This document shows, one piece after another, positions 1-7,536 of a stretch of DNA of 64,000 nt. The position numbers were made by a program, and so were the translations under genes. The stretch comes from Thermocatellispora tengchongensis. Lineage in GTDB: Bacteria; Actinomycetota; Actinomycetes; Streptosporangiales; Streptosporangiaceae. Where the stretch lies: positions 248,001 through 312,000 of the forward strand of contig NZ_JACHGN010000004.1 of the NCBI RefSeq assembly GCF_014202315.1, in the 5' to 3' direction. How positions within the stretch are numbered: position 1 is the first letter of the stretch; every line of letters starts with the position of its first letter. The notes beneath the pieces were generated by a model. That model was not told the DNA's origin, made no database searches, and saw only the letters and a list, made by a program, of their open reading frames with translations.

Positions 1-46
1 TCGGGCCGAGGAGGCGCCGCGCCCGTGGCAGGGTCGCGCTGGTCAT
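1..46 (-). CDS. Start of a probable sensor histidine kinase (partial, runs off the left edge)
   Basis: Only about 15 codons are visible, beginning ATG ACC AGC GCG ACC on the minus strand. The ATG overlaps the TGA of the response regulator as ATGA (43-46), the usual arrangement for a translationally coupled two-component pair. The few residues visible (MTSATLPRARRLLGP) resemble the basic N-terminus that precedes a first membrane helix. The identity as a histidine kinase is inferred from position only. Confidence 0.5.
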   Translation of the reverse strand, partial: MTSATLPRARRLLGP

Positions 47-741
47 GCCGGCTTCCTGAGGGCGTAGCCGAGGCCGTGGACGGTCTGGATCATGCGCGGC
101 TCGCCGCCCGCCTCGGTCTTGCGGCGCAGGTAGCGGATGTAGACCTCCAGGGAGTTGGAGCCGGGCGTGGAGGCGTAGCCCCAGATCCTGTCCATGATGA
201 CCTCACGGGGCAGCACCTGGCCGCCGTTGCGGATGAGCAGGTCGAGCAGGGCGTACTCGGTGCGGGTGAGGTCGAAGACCCGTTCGCCGCGCCTGCCCTG
301 GCGGTCGTGGGGGCGCAGCGACAGGTCGCCGTACGCCGGCGGCGGCTCGTCCTCGCTGGGCGGCGTGCGCCGCAGCAGGGCCCGCACCCGGGCGAACAGC
401 TCCTCCAGCGCGAACGGCTTGACCAGGTAGTCGTCGGCGCCGGCGTCGAGCCCGGCGACCCGGTCGCGTACGCCGTCGAGCGCGGTGAGCATGAGCACGG
501 GCATGCCGTTGCCGTTCTGGCGCAGCGTGCGGCAGACCTCGATGCCGTCCATCTTGGGCATCATCAGATCGAGCACGACGAGATCCGGCCGGCCCTCGGC
601 GACGGCTCCCAGGCCCGCCTGGCCGTCGGCCGCGACGGCCACGCGGTAGCCCGCCAGGCGCAGCGCGCGCGACAGCGCGTTGCGGAACTCTGGCTCGTCA
701 TCCACGACGAGAAGCCGGGCGTTGGTCTCGGTCTCGGCCAC
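43..741 (-). CDS. OmpR/PhoB-family response regulator
   Basis: DNA-binding response regulator of 232 aa. An N-terminal receiver domain (about residues 5-120) shows the acidic pair in VVDDEPEF, the phospho-acceptor Asp in LVVLDLMMPKMDG and the switch Lys in YLVKPF. A C-terminal winged helix (about 135-230) ends with the typical VYIRYLRRK and TVHGLGYALR motifs. I chose the GTG at 741 because a GGGGGTCAG ribosome site sits just upstream and the receiver fold starts at once; the longer reading to 843 adds an unlikely extension. It is translationally coupled to the kinase start downstream. The stimulus is unknown. Confidence 0.93.
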   Translation of the reverse strand: MAETETNARLLVVDDEPEFRNALSRALRLAGYRVAVAADGQAGLGAVAEGRPDLVVLDLMMPKMDGIEVCRTLRQNGNGMPVLMLTALDGVRDRVAGLDAGADDYLVKPFALEELFARVRALLRRTPPSEDEPPPAYGDLSLRPHDRQGRRGERVFDLTRTEYALLDLLIRNGGQVLPREVIMDRIWGYASTPGSNSLEVYIRYLRRKTEAGGEPRMIQTVHGLGYALRKPA

Positions 742-934
742 CTGACCCCCTTTTGAGCTGCGGCGACCCTGCACGTCACTTTTGCACCAGGCGTTTAGGA
801 GGGTACCTGGCCTATGACAGGTGGATAGCGCCATCGGTAGCAAAGTGGGATAAAGACCCGCAGCTTAGGGGGACGTTACGCGGCGCCTGTCATGCTGGAA
901 GTCACGATGTGTCGCGACGTTAGGAGTCGGACGG

Positions 935-1531
935 ATGGCGTTTCCCCGGTTTCCCGGCACCACCCGTGTCGGGCGGGTCCTGGGCCTGCCCTTGGTCGTC
1001 GAGGCGCGTACCGCGCTGCCGGCACGGGAGCTGGGTCCGCTGCTGAACGACGCGTTCAGGTGGCTGCGCCGGATGGAGGACGCGCCTGACGCGCGGCTCG
1101 GGGAGGTGCTGGAGCGGCTGTCGCGGGGGCTGAGCACGGCGGGCGTCGTCGATCACCGGGTGGACGCGGGGAACGCGGTGCGGGTGCGCGGCTCGGCGCG
1201 GCCGGGCGAGCGGTGGCGGATCGGGGTGCGCGACCCGCGTACGGGGGCGGTGCGCAAGATGTTGTTCGCGCACGATCTGGCCGTGGCGACGGCCGGAGGG
1301 CTGTCGTCGGTCGAGTCGGTGACGGTGGTGGGGCCGGATCTGGCGGCGGCGGAGGCGCACGCGGGCGAGATCGCGGCGATGCCGCTGCTGCCCGCCAGGA
1401 GGTACGCCGCGCGGCTCGGCGCGGAGGGGCCGTACCAGGTGCTGCTGGTGGACGCCGAGCGGCGCGCGGTCAGCACCCCCGGCCTCGCCCGGTACGCCCC
1501 CACGGCCTGGGCCCGGCGCATGGCCGGATGA
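935..1531 (+). CDS. ApbE-like (FAD:protein FMN transferase family) protein, shortened and probably non-catalytic
   Basis: A 198-aa protein resembling the later half of ApbE. Visible are a GNAVRVRG strand, the segment WRIGVRDP, an AVATAG motif and a closing SVTVVGPDLAAAEAHAGEIAAM stretch like the ApbE C-terminal core. ApbE enzymes normally run to about 250-330 aa and carry a HIIDPRTG-type metal/FAD-binding motif after the T(S)G motif; here AVATAGG passes directly into SSVESVTVV, so that segment is missing. It stands alone between the two-component system and a convergent small gene. Covalent flavinylation is unlikely; a degenerate or regulatory role is inferred. Confidence 0.6.
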   Translation: MAFPRFPGTTRVGRVLGLPLVVEARTALPARELGPLLNDAFRWLRRMEDAPDARLGEVLERLSRGLSTAGVVDHRVDAGNAVRVRGSARPGERWRIGVRDPRTGAVRKMLFAHDLAVATAGGLSSVESVTVVGPDLAAAEAHAGEIAAMPLLPARRYAARLGAEGPYQVLLVDAERRAVSTPGLARYAPTAWARRMAG

Positions 1532-1537
1532 TCCGGA

Positions 1538-1813
1538 TCACGCGTCGGGGTGCCTGGCCAGATAGTCGATGTAGATAGGGCGCAACGACTCGCCCAGCCG
1601 GCCCTCGCCGGCGACGACGGCGTCGCTGAGCAGGGCCGAGACCCGGCTCAGGTCGTTGGCCGCCTCGTCCTGGTTGCCCCCGGCCGCCTCCGCGGCCGGG
1701 ATCACCTTCAGCAGGTCCCACAGGAACCCCAGGTCACCGTGGCGTACGGCGTAGCGCACCGCACGATCGTGCAGTTCCCTCGCCGACAGCGACTCCAGCT
1801 CGTCCGCGTCCAT
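1538..1813 (-). CDS. Small acidic hypothetical protein
   Basis: A 91-aa protein, predicted helical and acidic, beginning MDADELESLSARELHDRAV and containing LGFLWDLLKVIPAAE. Start at 1813 is chosen because GGGGGTGG lies about 8 nt upstream; an in-frame extension to 1861 has no such site. I recognise no family. It ends convergently 6 bp from the ApbE-like gene. Confidence 0.65.
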   Translation of the reverse strand: MDADELESLSARELHDRAVRYAVRHGDLGFLWDLLKVIPAAEAAGGNQDEAANDLSRVSALLSDAVVAGEGRLGESLRPIYIDYLARHPDA

Positions 1814-1980
1814 CGGATGCCCACCCCCTTGCGTGGCCTTACCCGAGTCCGTCGTGATCACGCACGGTACCCAGGTGAAGCCGGCCGTAACCCGCTCGTT
1901 CCGCGAGTCGCGGCCCGCGCGGGGCTAGGCTCTGATCAGGGCCGCCGCGCCCGCCGATCCGCATGGGAGGATGCCCGAGC

Positions 1981-2349
1981 GTGAAAATCGTCATCAAGAT
2001 CCTGATCGTGGCCGCGGCCCTGTGGGTGGCGACCGAGTTCGTGTCCGGGATCACGGTCTCGGGCCGGACGGCCACCATGAACGTGCTGACGCTGATCGCG
2101 GTGGCGATCATCTTCGGCGTGGTCAACGCCGTGCTCAAGCCGATCATCAAGACGATCGGCTGCGCGTTCTACATACTCACGCTCGGCCTGTTCGCCCTGA
2201 TCGTCAACGCGGCGCTGATGCTGCTGACGAGCTGGATCGCCGAGCAGCTCACACTGCCCTTCCACGTCGCCGACTTCTGGGCCGCGCTGTGGGGCGCGAT
2301 CGTCGTCGGCGTGGTGAGCTGGGTGCTCGACCTGATCATCCCCGACTGA
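1981..2349 (+). CDS. Phage holin family 4 / YvlD-like small membrane protein
   Basis: A 122-aa, almost entirely hydrophobic protein with about four membrane helices: KILIVAAALWVATEF, VLTLIAVAIIFGVVNAVL, FYILTLGLFALIVNAALMLL and FWAALWGAIVVGVVSWVL. The GVVNAVLKPIIK motif after helix 2 is typical of the YvlD/holin-4 group found in many bacterial chromosomes without any phage. Start is GTG 1981, with GGGAGGA about 9 nt upstream. The lyase gene follows after 11 bp, so both probably share a transcript. The function is unknown; the holin name reflects fold only. Confidence 0.85.
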   Translation: MKIVIKILIVAAALWVATEFVSGITVSGRTATMNVLTLIAVAIIFGVVNAVLKPIIKTIGCAFYILTLGLFALIVNAALMLLTSWIAEQLTLPFHVADFWAALWGAIVVGVVSWVLDLIIPD

Positions 2350-2360
2350 AGCGGCGCAGG

Positions 2361-3818
2361 GTGCGCCTCGTCCTGGACGGGACCGGCCTGACCTGCGCCC
2401 GGGTGCACGAGGTGGCGCGGGCGCGGCCGGTCCCCGGCACGGCGGCGGCCCGGGTCGAGGTCGGCACCGCCGAGCGTGCCCGGATCGCCTGGCTCACCGC
2501 CGGGTCGCTGACCGGCCCCGTCTACGGCCGCACCACCGGCGTCGGCGCCAACAAGAACGTCATGGTCGAGTCGGGCGGGCTCGACCTGCTGCGCAGCCAC
2601 GCGGGCGGGGCCGGGCCGCCGGTCTCCCCCGAGCGGGCCCGCGCCATGCTGCTGGTGCGGGCCAACCAGGTGCTCGCGGGCGGCTCGGGGGCCGACCCCG
2701 GCGTGGCGTACGCGCTGGCCGACGCGCTCAACCGCGGCTTCACCCCGCCGGTGCGCACGTACGGCGCGATCGGCACCGGCGACCTCACCGCCCTGGCCAC
2801 CACCGCGCTGTGCCTGCTCGGCGAGGTGGCGTGGCGGGCGCCCGAGGGCGAGGCGGGTCCGCCGCCCCGGTACGCGGTGGCCGAGGCGCTGGCGTTCATC
2901 AGCTCCGGCGCCGCCACGCTGGGCGACGCGGCGTTGGGCTGCCACCGGCTGCGCGCGCTGCTGCACGCCGGGATCGACGTGGCGGCCCGCTCCTTCGCCG
3001 CCGTGGCGGCCTCCGCCGAACCGCTCGCGCCCGCCGTGCAGGCCGCCCGGCCGCATCCGGGCCAGGCCGTGGTGGCGGCCCGGGTGCGCGAGCTGCTGCC
3101 CGGCCTGGCGGGCGACGCGGTGCGGCCGGAGCCGGCGGCGTACGGGCTGACCGCGCCGGCGACGGGCCGGGTGCAGGACCCGTACGGCTACCGGGCGTTC
3201 CCGCAGGTGCACGGCGCGGCGCTGGACGCGCTCGGCGCGGCGGCGCGGGCCGTGGAGGTGGACATGAACGCCGCCACCGAGAACCCGCTGATCGCCGAGG
3301 GCCGCGCCTGGCACAACGGCAACTTCCACTCCGCGCCGATCGCGCTCGCGCTCGACGCGGCCCGCGCGGCGGTGGTGCAGGCCGCCTCGCTCAGCGTCAC
3401 CCGGCTCGCCACGCTGATGGAGCCGGGGTACACCGGCCTGCTGCCGTTCCTGGCCGACGAGCCGGGCCGCTCCGGGCTGATGATCCTGGAGTACGTCGCC
3501 CAGGACGCCCTGGCCGAGCTGCGCCACCTGGCCGCGCCGGTGACGACGGGCTCGGCCACGATGTCGCACGGCGTGGAGGACCACGCCGGGTTCGCCACCC
3601 AGGCGGCGCGGCGCGCGCTGGCGGCGGTGGAGCCGCTGGAGATCGTGCTGGCCTGCGAGCTGGTGGCCGCCGCGCGGGCGATCCGGCTGCGCGCGCCCCG
3701 GCAGGAGGACGAGCTGACCCGGGGGCTCGACCCGGCCACGGGCGACCGGGTGCTGGACGCGGACATCGAGGCGGCGCGGGCCCTGATCGGCGAGGCCGCC
3801 GGGCGCTTCAGCGGGTGA
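2361..3818 (+). CDS. Aromatic amino acid lyase (HAL/PAL) superfamily protein lacking the canonical MIO triad
   Basis: A 485-aa protein with the HAL/PAL architecture. Seen: the catalytic-loop Tyr in YGRTTGVGANKN (Y55), a RAFPQVHGA motif, ATENPLI, NGNFHSAPIALALDAA, and the C-terminal TMSHGVEDHAGFATQAARRAL segment. Lyases of this family form the MIO electrophile from Ala-Ser-Gly in a GxxGASGDLxPL motif. Here the aligned stretch reads A-I-G-T-G-D-L-T-A-L, that is Gly138-Thr139-Gly140, so MIO formation is doubtful. GTG 2361 is chosen because it starts the family fold; the open frame to 1971 overlaps the upstream gene. The last 11 bp overlap the convergent LacI gene. Classical histidine degradation is not supported; a MIO-independent elimination (as reported for ergothionase) is one idea. 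Confidence 0.85.
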   Translation: MRLVLDGTGLTCARVHEVARARPVPGTAAARVEVGTAERARIAWLTAGSLTGPVYGRTTGVGANKNVMVESGGLDLLRSHAGGAGPPVSPERARAMLLVRANQVLAGGSGADPGVAYALADALNRGFTPPVRTYGAIGTGDLTALATTALCLLGEVAWRAPEGEAGPPPRYAVAEALAFISSGAATLGDAALGCHRLRALLHAGIDVAARSFAAVAASAEPLAPAVQAARPHPGQAVVAARVRELLPGLAGDAVRPEPAAYGLTAPATGRVQDPYGYRAFPQVHGAALDALGAAARAVEVDMNAATENPLIAEGRAWHNGNFHSAPIALALDAARAAVVQAASLSVTRLATLMEPGYTGLLPFLADEPGRSGLMILEYVAQDALAELRHLAAPVTTGSATMSHGVEDHAGFATQAARRALAAVEPLEIVLACELVAAARAIRLRAPRQEDELTRGLDPATGDRVLDADIEAARALIGEAAGRFSG

Positions 3819-4815
3819 TCCGGGCCACCGAGGCGCGCTGGCGCAGCTCGGGCGCCTGCACGATGCGCCGGCGGCGGGTGGCGCCGTCGGTGGCCGCGAC
3901 CACGAGCCGCACCGCGGCCCGCACGATGCCGTCGATGTCCCAGTCGACCGTGGTCAGCGCGGGTTTGAGCAGGCCGGACATCGGATGGTCGTCGTAGCCC
4001 ATGACCGAGATGTCCTCGGGGATGCGCAGGCCCTGCTCGTCGGCGGCGGCGTACACGCCGTAGGCGATGGAGTCGGCGAAGCAGAACAACGCGGTGGGCC
4101 GGTGCTCCGCGCTCAGGACCCGGCGGGCCACCTCGGTCGCCCCGGTCAGCGACTGGGGCGCGGTGACCAGGTCGATCTCCAGGCCCAGGCGCTCGGCCTC
4201 GGCGGCGACGTAGACGTCGGCGGGACGGTCGGGGGTGCTGGCCATGGTGGGGGTGAGCACGGCGAGGTGGCGGTGGCCGTTGTCGCGCAGGTGCTCCAAC
4301 GCCATCGTGGTGCCGCGCCGGTTGTCGAAGACGACCTCGCCGGCCGTGCGCGCCCCGGCCAGCGCGTCGCCGATCGCCACGACGGGCAGCGTGGCGCACA
4401 GCTCGGCCCAGAACCCGGCGGCGGGATCGACGGGCTGCACGATCAGGCCGTCCACCCGCTGGTCGCGGAGCTGCTGGGCGAGGGTGCGCTCGCGTACGGG
4501 GTCGCCCGCGGCGTCGAGCATCAGCGCGTAGCGGTCCTTGTCCTTCAGGGCCCTGCCGATGCCGACGCCCAGCGACTGCTGCCACAGGTCCTCCAGCGAG
4601 CCGCACAGCAGGCCGATCATGCCGGTACGCCCGCTGGCCAGGGCCCGCGCGATCGGGTCGGCCTCGTAGCCCAGCTCGGCCGCGACACGCCGGACGCGCT
4701 CGATCGTCTCCTCGGAGACCTGCATCCCGCGCAGCGCATACGAAACGGCGGCCGGCGAGAGGCCGGTCGCCTTTGCCACCTCACGAATCGTCGCTCTCTT
4801 GCGCGGCTGCGTCAC
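3808..4815 (-). CDS. LacI-family transcriptional regulator
   Basis: A 335-aa protein. An N-terminal LacI helix-turn-helix (about residues 8-28: TIREVAKATGLSPAAVSYAL) and hinge helix (IARALASG) are followed by a periplasmic-binding-protein-like effector domain from GMIGLLCG onward. It is divergent from the amidohydrolase/dioxygenase pair, and three LacI-type palindromes (4888-4925) lie in the shared gap, so it probably controls that pair and itself. The effector is unknown. Its 3' end overlaps the lyase gene by 11 bp. Confidence 0.93.
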   Translation of the reverse strand: MTQPRKRATIREVAKATGLSPAAVSYALRGMQVSEETIERVRRVAAELGYEADPIARALASGRTGMIGLLCGSLEDLWQQSLGVGIGRALKDKDRYALMLDAAGDPVRERTLAQQLRDQRVDGLIVQPVDPAAGFWAELCATLPVVAIGDALAGARTAGEVVFDNRRGTTMALEHLRDNGHRHLAVLTPTMASTPDRPADVYVAAEAERLGLEIDLVTAPQSLTGATEVARRVLSAEHRPTALFCFADSIAYGVYAAADEQGLRIPEDISVMGYDDHPMSGLLKPALTTVDWDIDGIVRAAVRLVVAATDGATRRRRIVQAPELRQRASVARITR

Positions 4816-4887
4816 CTCGCAAGCTTATGCCGATTCGGCCCGCGGGGGGCGGGATGCGGGGGCCGTGGCGGTTGACAGGAGGCGAGG

Positions 4888-4925
4888 TGAAACGGTTCAC
4901 TGAACCGTATCACTGAAACGCTTCA
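4888..4925. promoter_or_regulatory. Three tandem LacI-type operators at 13-bp pitch
   Basis: Three 12-bp near-palindromes start at 4888 (TGAAACGGTTCA), 4901 (TGAACCGTATCA) and 4914 (TGAAACGCTTCA), each with the central CG typical of LacI-family sites and exactly 13 bp apart. They sit in the divergent gap between the lacI-like gene (start 4815) and the amidohydrolase (5006). The sites are seen directly; binding by the adjacent LacI protein is inferred. Confidence 0.75.
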
Positions 4926-5005
4926 CGAGCCTTCCTCTCCAGAGCGAGGGGATTACATGTATTGTGAGTAGGGAATTAGGGTAGCAGGCCGGAGGGAGCG
5001 GGTCG

Positions 5006-5926
5006 ATGGGCTTCGACGTGCATCAGCACGTATGGCCGACGGAGTTCCTCGACGCGCTTCGCGCCCGATCCGCGCCACCCCGGCTCGACGGATGGACCCT
5101 GCTCCTCGACGGCGAACCGCCGTACGAGGTGGACCCGCGCGACCACGACATCGCGCGGCGCGCGCGGCTCAACCGCGACGGCGGCGTGGAACTCGCGCTG
5201 GTGTCACTGTCCAGCCCGCTGGGCGTGGAGCACCTCCCGCCCGGGGAGGCGTGGCCGCTCATCGACGCCTACCATGCGGGCGCGCGGGCCCTGCCCGAGC
5301 CGTTCGGCTACTGGGCGGCGGCCTGCGCCGGCGACCCCGACCCGGACCGCCTGGCCCGGGAGCTGGACGCCGGCGCGGCCGGGCTGCAACTCCCGGCCAC
5401 GGCGATGTCCGACGCCGGCGGGCTCGCCGCGGCGGCGGGGCTGCTCGACGTGCTGGAGGCGTACGACCTGCCGCTGTTCGTCCACCCGGGCCCGGCGGCG
5501 CACGGAGACGCCGGGCCCGGATGGTGGCCGGCGGTGGTGCCGTACGTGCAGCAGATGCACGCCGCCTGGTACGCCTTCCGGGCCTTCGGCCGGGCGCGGC
5601 ACCCGCGGCTGCGCGTGTGCTTCGCCCTGCTGGCCGGGCTCGCGCCGCTGCACTCCGAGCGGCTGCGCAACCGCGGCGGCGCCGGGCGCGGCGAGGTGGA
5701 CCCGGGGCTGTACGTGGAGACCTCCTCGTACGGCCCGCGCGCCATCGACGCGATCGTCCGCGAACTGGGCATCGACGTCGTGGTCAACGGCTCCGACCAG
5801 CCGTACGCCGAGGCGCCCGCCACCGGCCTGGGCGCGGCGGCCGAGCACGCCGTACGCACCGCCAACCCGATCCGTCTTCTGAACCGACCGCAAAGAGCAC
5901 GACCAGGAAAGGAGTCGCACCCATGA
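5006..5926 (+). CDS. Amidohydrolase-2 (ACMSD-like) metal-dependent hydrolase or decarboxylase
   Basis: A 306-aa TIM-barrel amidohydrolase. Metal-ligand candidates are the N-terminal HxH in FDVHQHVWP, the barrel His in FVHPGP, and the late Asp in VVNGSDQPY. The overall plan resembles ACMSD/amidohydrolase-2 enzymes that hydrolyse or decarboxylate small ring-derived acids. Its TGA overlaps the dioxygenase ATG as ATGA (5923-5926), so the two proteins are made together. The likely LacI operators lie just upstream. The substrate is unknown; a ring-opened aromatic or imidazole acid is only inferred from the nearby lyase. Confidence 0.85.
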   Translation: MGFDVHQHVWPTEFLDALRARSAPPRLDGWTLLLDGEPPYEVDPRDHDIARRARLNRDGGVELALVSLSSPLGVEHLPPGEAWPLIDAYHAGARALPEPFGYWAAACAGDPDPDRLARELDAGAAGLQLPATAMSDAGGLAAAAGLLDVLEAYDLPLFVHPGPAAHGDAGPGWWPAVVPYVQQMHAAWYAFRAFGRARHPRLRVCFALLAGLAPLHSERLRNRGGAGRGEVDPGLYVETSSYGPRAIDAIVRELGIDVVVNGSDQPYAEAPATGLGAAAEHAVRTANPIRLLNRPQRARPGKESHP

Positions 5927-6477
5927 AGCACCACGTACGAGGCGGTGAGCCGTGTGCGTCCCCGACGCGGCTCCTCGACAACGGGGAACTCGACCTGCCG
6001 GAGCGCAACCTGGACCGGCGCGAGCTGCGCGACCTGGTGAACGAGCTGGCCGCGCACCCGGAACGGTGGGCCGAGCACGTCATGTTCCCCGAGGAGGGCG
6101 GTCGCCACTACGCCTCCCTGCACCGCGACGCCTATGTGGATGTGTGGCTGCTGTGCTGGCGGGCGGAGGACGACACCGGCTGGCACGACCACGACATCTC
6201 CTCCGGCGCCGTACGCGTGGTGGCGGGCGCGCTGAAGGAGTGCAACCCGCGCATCGGCGGCGAGCACCTGGAGACGGTCGTCTCCGAGGGCGAGTCGTTC
6301 TCCTTCGGCCCCGACCACATCCACCGGCTGACCGGCGCGGTGCACGGCAGCGTGTCGATCCACGCGTACTCGCCGCCGCTGTGGCGGCTCGGCCAGTACT
6401 CCATCGACGACAGCGGCGTGATGCGCCGGGTGTCGGTGAGCTACGCCGACGAGCTGCGCCCCGTGGAAGTGGCCTAG
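5923..6477 (+). CDS. Cysteine dioxygenase-like cupin (thiol dioxygenase)
   Basis: A 184-aa cupin. Iron ligands expected for thiol dioxygenases are visible: His88 and His90 in TGWHDHDISSG and His134 in FGPDHIHRL. The segments YVDVWLLCWRAEDDTGWHDH and AVRVVAGALKE match the type I cysteine dioxygenase/3-mercaptopropionate dioxygenase fold, which oxidises a thiol to a sulfinate with Fe(II) and O2. Translation is coupled to the amidohydrolase by ATGA. The exact thiol is not known; no sulfinate-processing gene is adjacent. Its stop overlaps the convergent FhuF-like gene by 4 bp. Confidence 0.82.
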   Translation: MKHHVRGGEPCASPTRLLDNGELDLPERNLDRRELRDLVNELAAHPERWAEHVMFPEEGGRHYASLHRDAYVDVWLLCWRAEDDTGWHDHDISSGAVRVVAGALKECNPRIGGEHLETVVSEGESFSFGPDHIHRLTGAVHGSVSIHAYSPPLWRLGQYSIDDSGVMRRVSVSYADELRPVEVA

Positions 6478-7388
6478 AAGGGATTCCCAGCGAGCCGGCA
6501 GGACGCACAGACGTCCGCCGGCTCGCCCCGGGACAGGCGGCAGGACGCACAGGCGCCGTCCACCCCACCCCGAGACAGACAAGACGCGCAGGCGTCGCCC
6601 TCAGCCCCACCCCGGGACAGGCGGCAGGACGCACAGGCGTCGCCCTCAGCCCCGCCCCGGGACAGGCAGCACGTGACGCGCCGGTAGGTCGCGCCGGTGA
6701 AGGCGAGCAACCCCGCCACCGGCCGGCCCACCGCGGCCAGCAGCTCCGGGATCGTCGTCGCGGGCTCGCCGGGCAGCACGCCGGCCAGCGTGGCCAGCGG
6801 GTGGGCCAGGGCCTCCGCCGTGGACCCCCACAGCGCGCGCTCGTCCACCCCGGTCAGCCGGGCGATGGCCGACACCAGCGGCCCCTGCCCGTCGAGCAGC
6901 GCCTCCCGGATCACCGCGCCCAGGTCGGGCACGACGGCCGTGCCGGGCTCGCCCGCGTGCGGGTCGCCGGGCAGCACCGCGGTGGTGACCGCGACCGCCG
7001 CGACCGTGACGCCCGCATCGGACAGCCGGAACACGGTGTCGCCGAACCGCATGATCGGCACCCGCCGGTTCAGCGCCCAGCCGAGCGCCATGGGCAGCGT
7101 GTGCCAGTAGGCGTACGTCCGCCACAGCAGCGCTCCCGCCGTATGCCGCGGCATCCCGCCGTCCCGGCGCTCGGCGGTGGCGTCGATGAGCGCGCCCAGC
7201 AGCTCGTACGGCTCGCGTGCCAGCTCCCGCGACGGAGTCCAGCTCTGCTCCCCCGTCGCCACCAGCGAGGGGAGCACACCGAGCCCGCCCTCGGCGGACG
7301 CGGCGAACCGCGCGAGCAGCCGGCGCAGACCGGCCAGCGGATCGGCCTCGGTAGGGGTACCGGGCCGGGCGAACAGGGTAAGCGACAT
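6474..7388 (-). CDS. FhuF-like (2Fe-2S) ferric reductase-type protein with C-terminal CxxC repeats
   Basis: A 304-aa protein. The body matches siderophore/ferric reductase-like proteins. The FhuF-type iron-sulfur motif C-C-x10-C-x2-C is present exactly once: the CC pair is encoded at 6666-6671 and the first CASC at 6624-6635. Unlike ordinary FhuF proteins it does not stop there. Three further CASC motifs follow (6579-6590, 6540-6551, 6498-6509) at 13-15-residue spacing, embedded in Leu-Ser-Arg-Gly-rich repeats, to the C-terminus ...CASCRLAGNPF. Start ATG 7388 has CGGAG upstream. Family role: reductive release of iron from siderophores in the cytoplasm. Confidence 0.75.
   Translation of the reverse strand: MSLTLFARPGTPTEADPLAGLRRLLARFAASAEGGLGVLPSLVATGEQSWTPSRELAREPYELLGALIDATAERRDGGMPRHTAGALLWRTYAYWHTLPMALGWALNRRVPIMRFGDTVFRLSDAGVTVAAVAVTTAVLPGDPHAGEPGTAVVPDLGAVIREALLDGQGPLVSAIARLTGVDERALWGSTAEALAHPLATLAGVLPGEPATTIPELLAAVGRPVAGLLAFTGATYRRVTCCLSRGGAEGDACASCRLSRGGAEGDACASCLSRGGVDGACASCRLSRGEPADVCASCRLAGNPF
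6490..6665 (-). repeat. In-frame tandem repeats encoding extra CASC motifs
   Basis: Imperfect direct repeats of about 45, 39 and 42 bp, built around CAGGACGCACAGGCG and GCCCCACCCCGGGACAGGCGG on the plus strand. All spacings are multiples of three, so the reading frame of the FhuF-like gene is kept and each unit adds one CxxC. Confidence 0.8.
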
Positions 7389-7523
7389 CGGGCACTCCGT
7401 TGTGCGATCGACCGCCCACAAACTAGCAGCCCCATCCGACAGTCTCTAAATGTGTACGTGCCAGACGCGCATGCCGCCGCGACCAGCCAACACACCGCCC
7501 ATAAATGTCGGTTCAATAACCCA

Positions 7524-7536
7524 TATTCTGGACGCA
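7524..7536 (+). promoter_or_regulatory. Possible leaderless promoter of the GNAT gene
   Basis: A TATTCT -10-like hexamer at 7524-7529 is followed by six bases and then the ATG at 7536, with no Shine-Dalgarno sequence in between. This spacing places the transcription start at or next to the ATG, as in leaderless actinobacterial mRNAs. Inference from spacing only. Confidence 0.4.

Noticed and set aside
1981-2349. Prophage holin
   Set aside because: Isolated chromosomal YvlD-like protein; no endolysin, capsid, tail or integrase genes nearby.
1971-2360. Long N-terminal extension of the lyase-family protein
   Set aside because: It would overlap the holin-like membrane protein completely out of frame; the lyase fold begins at GTG 2361.
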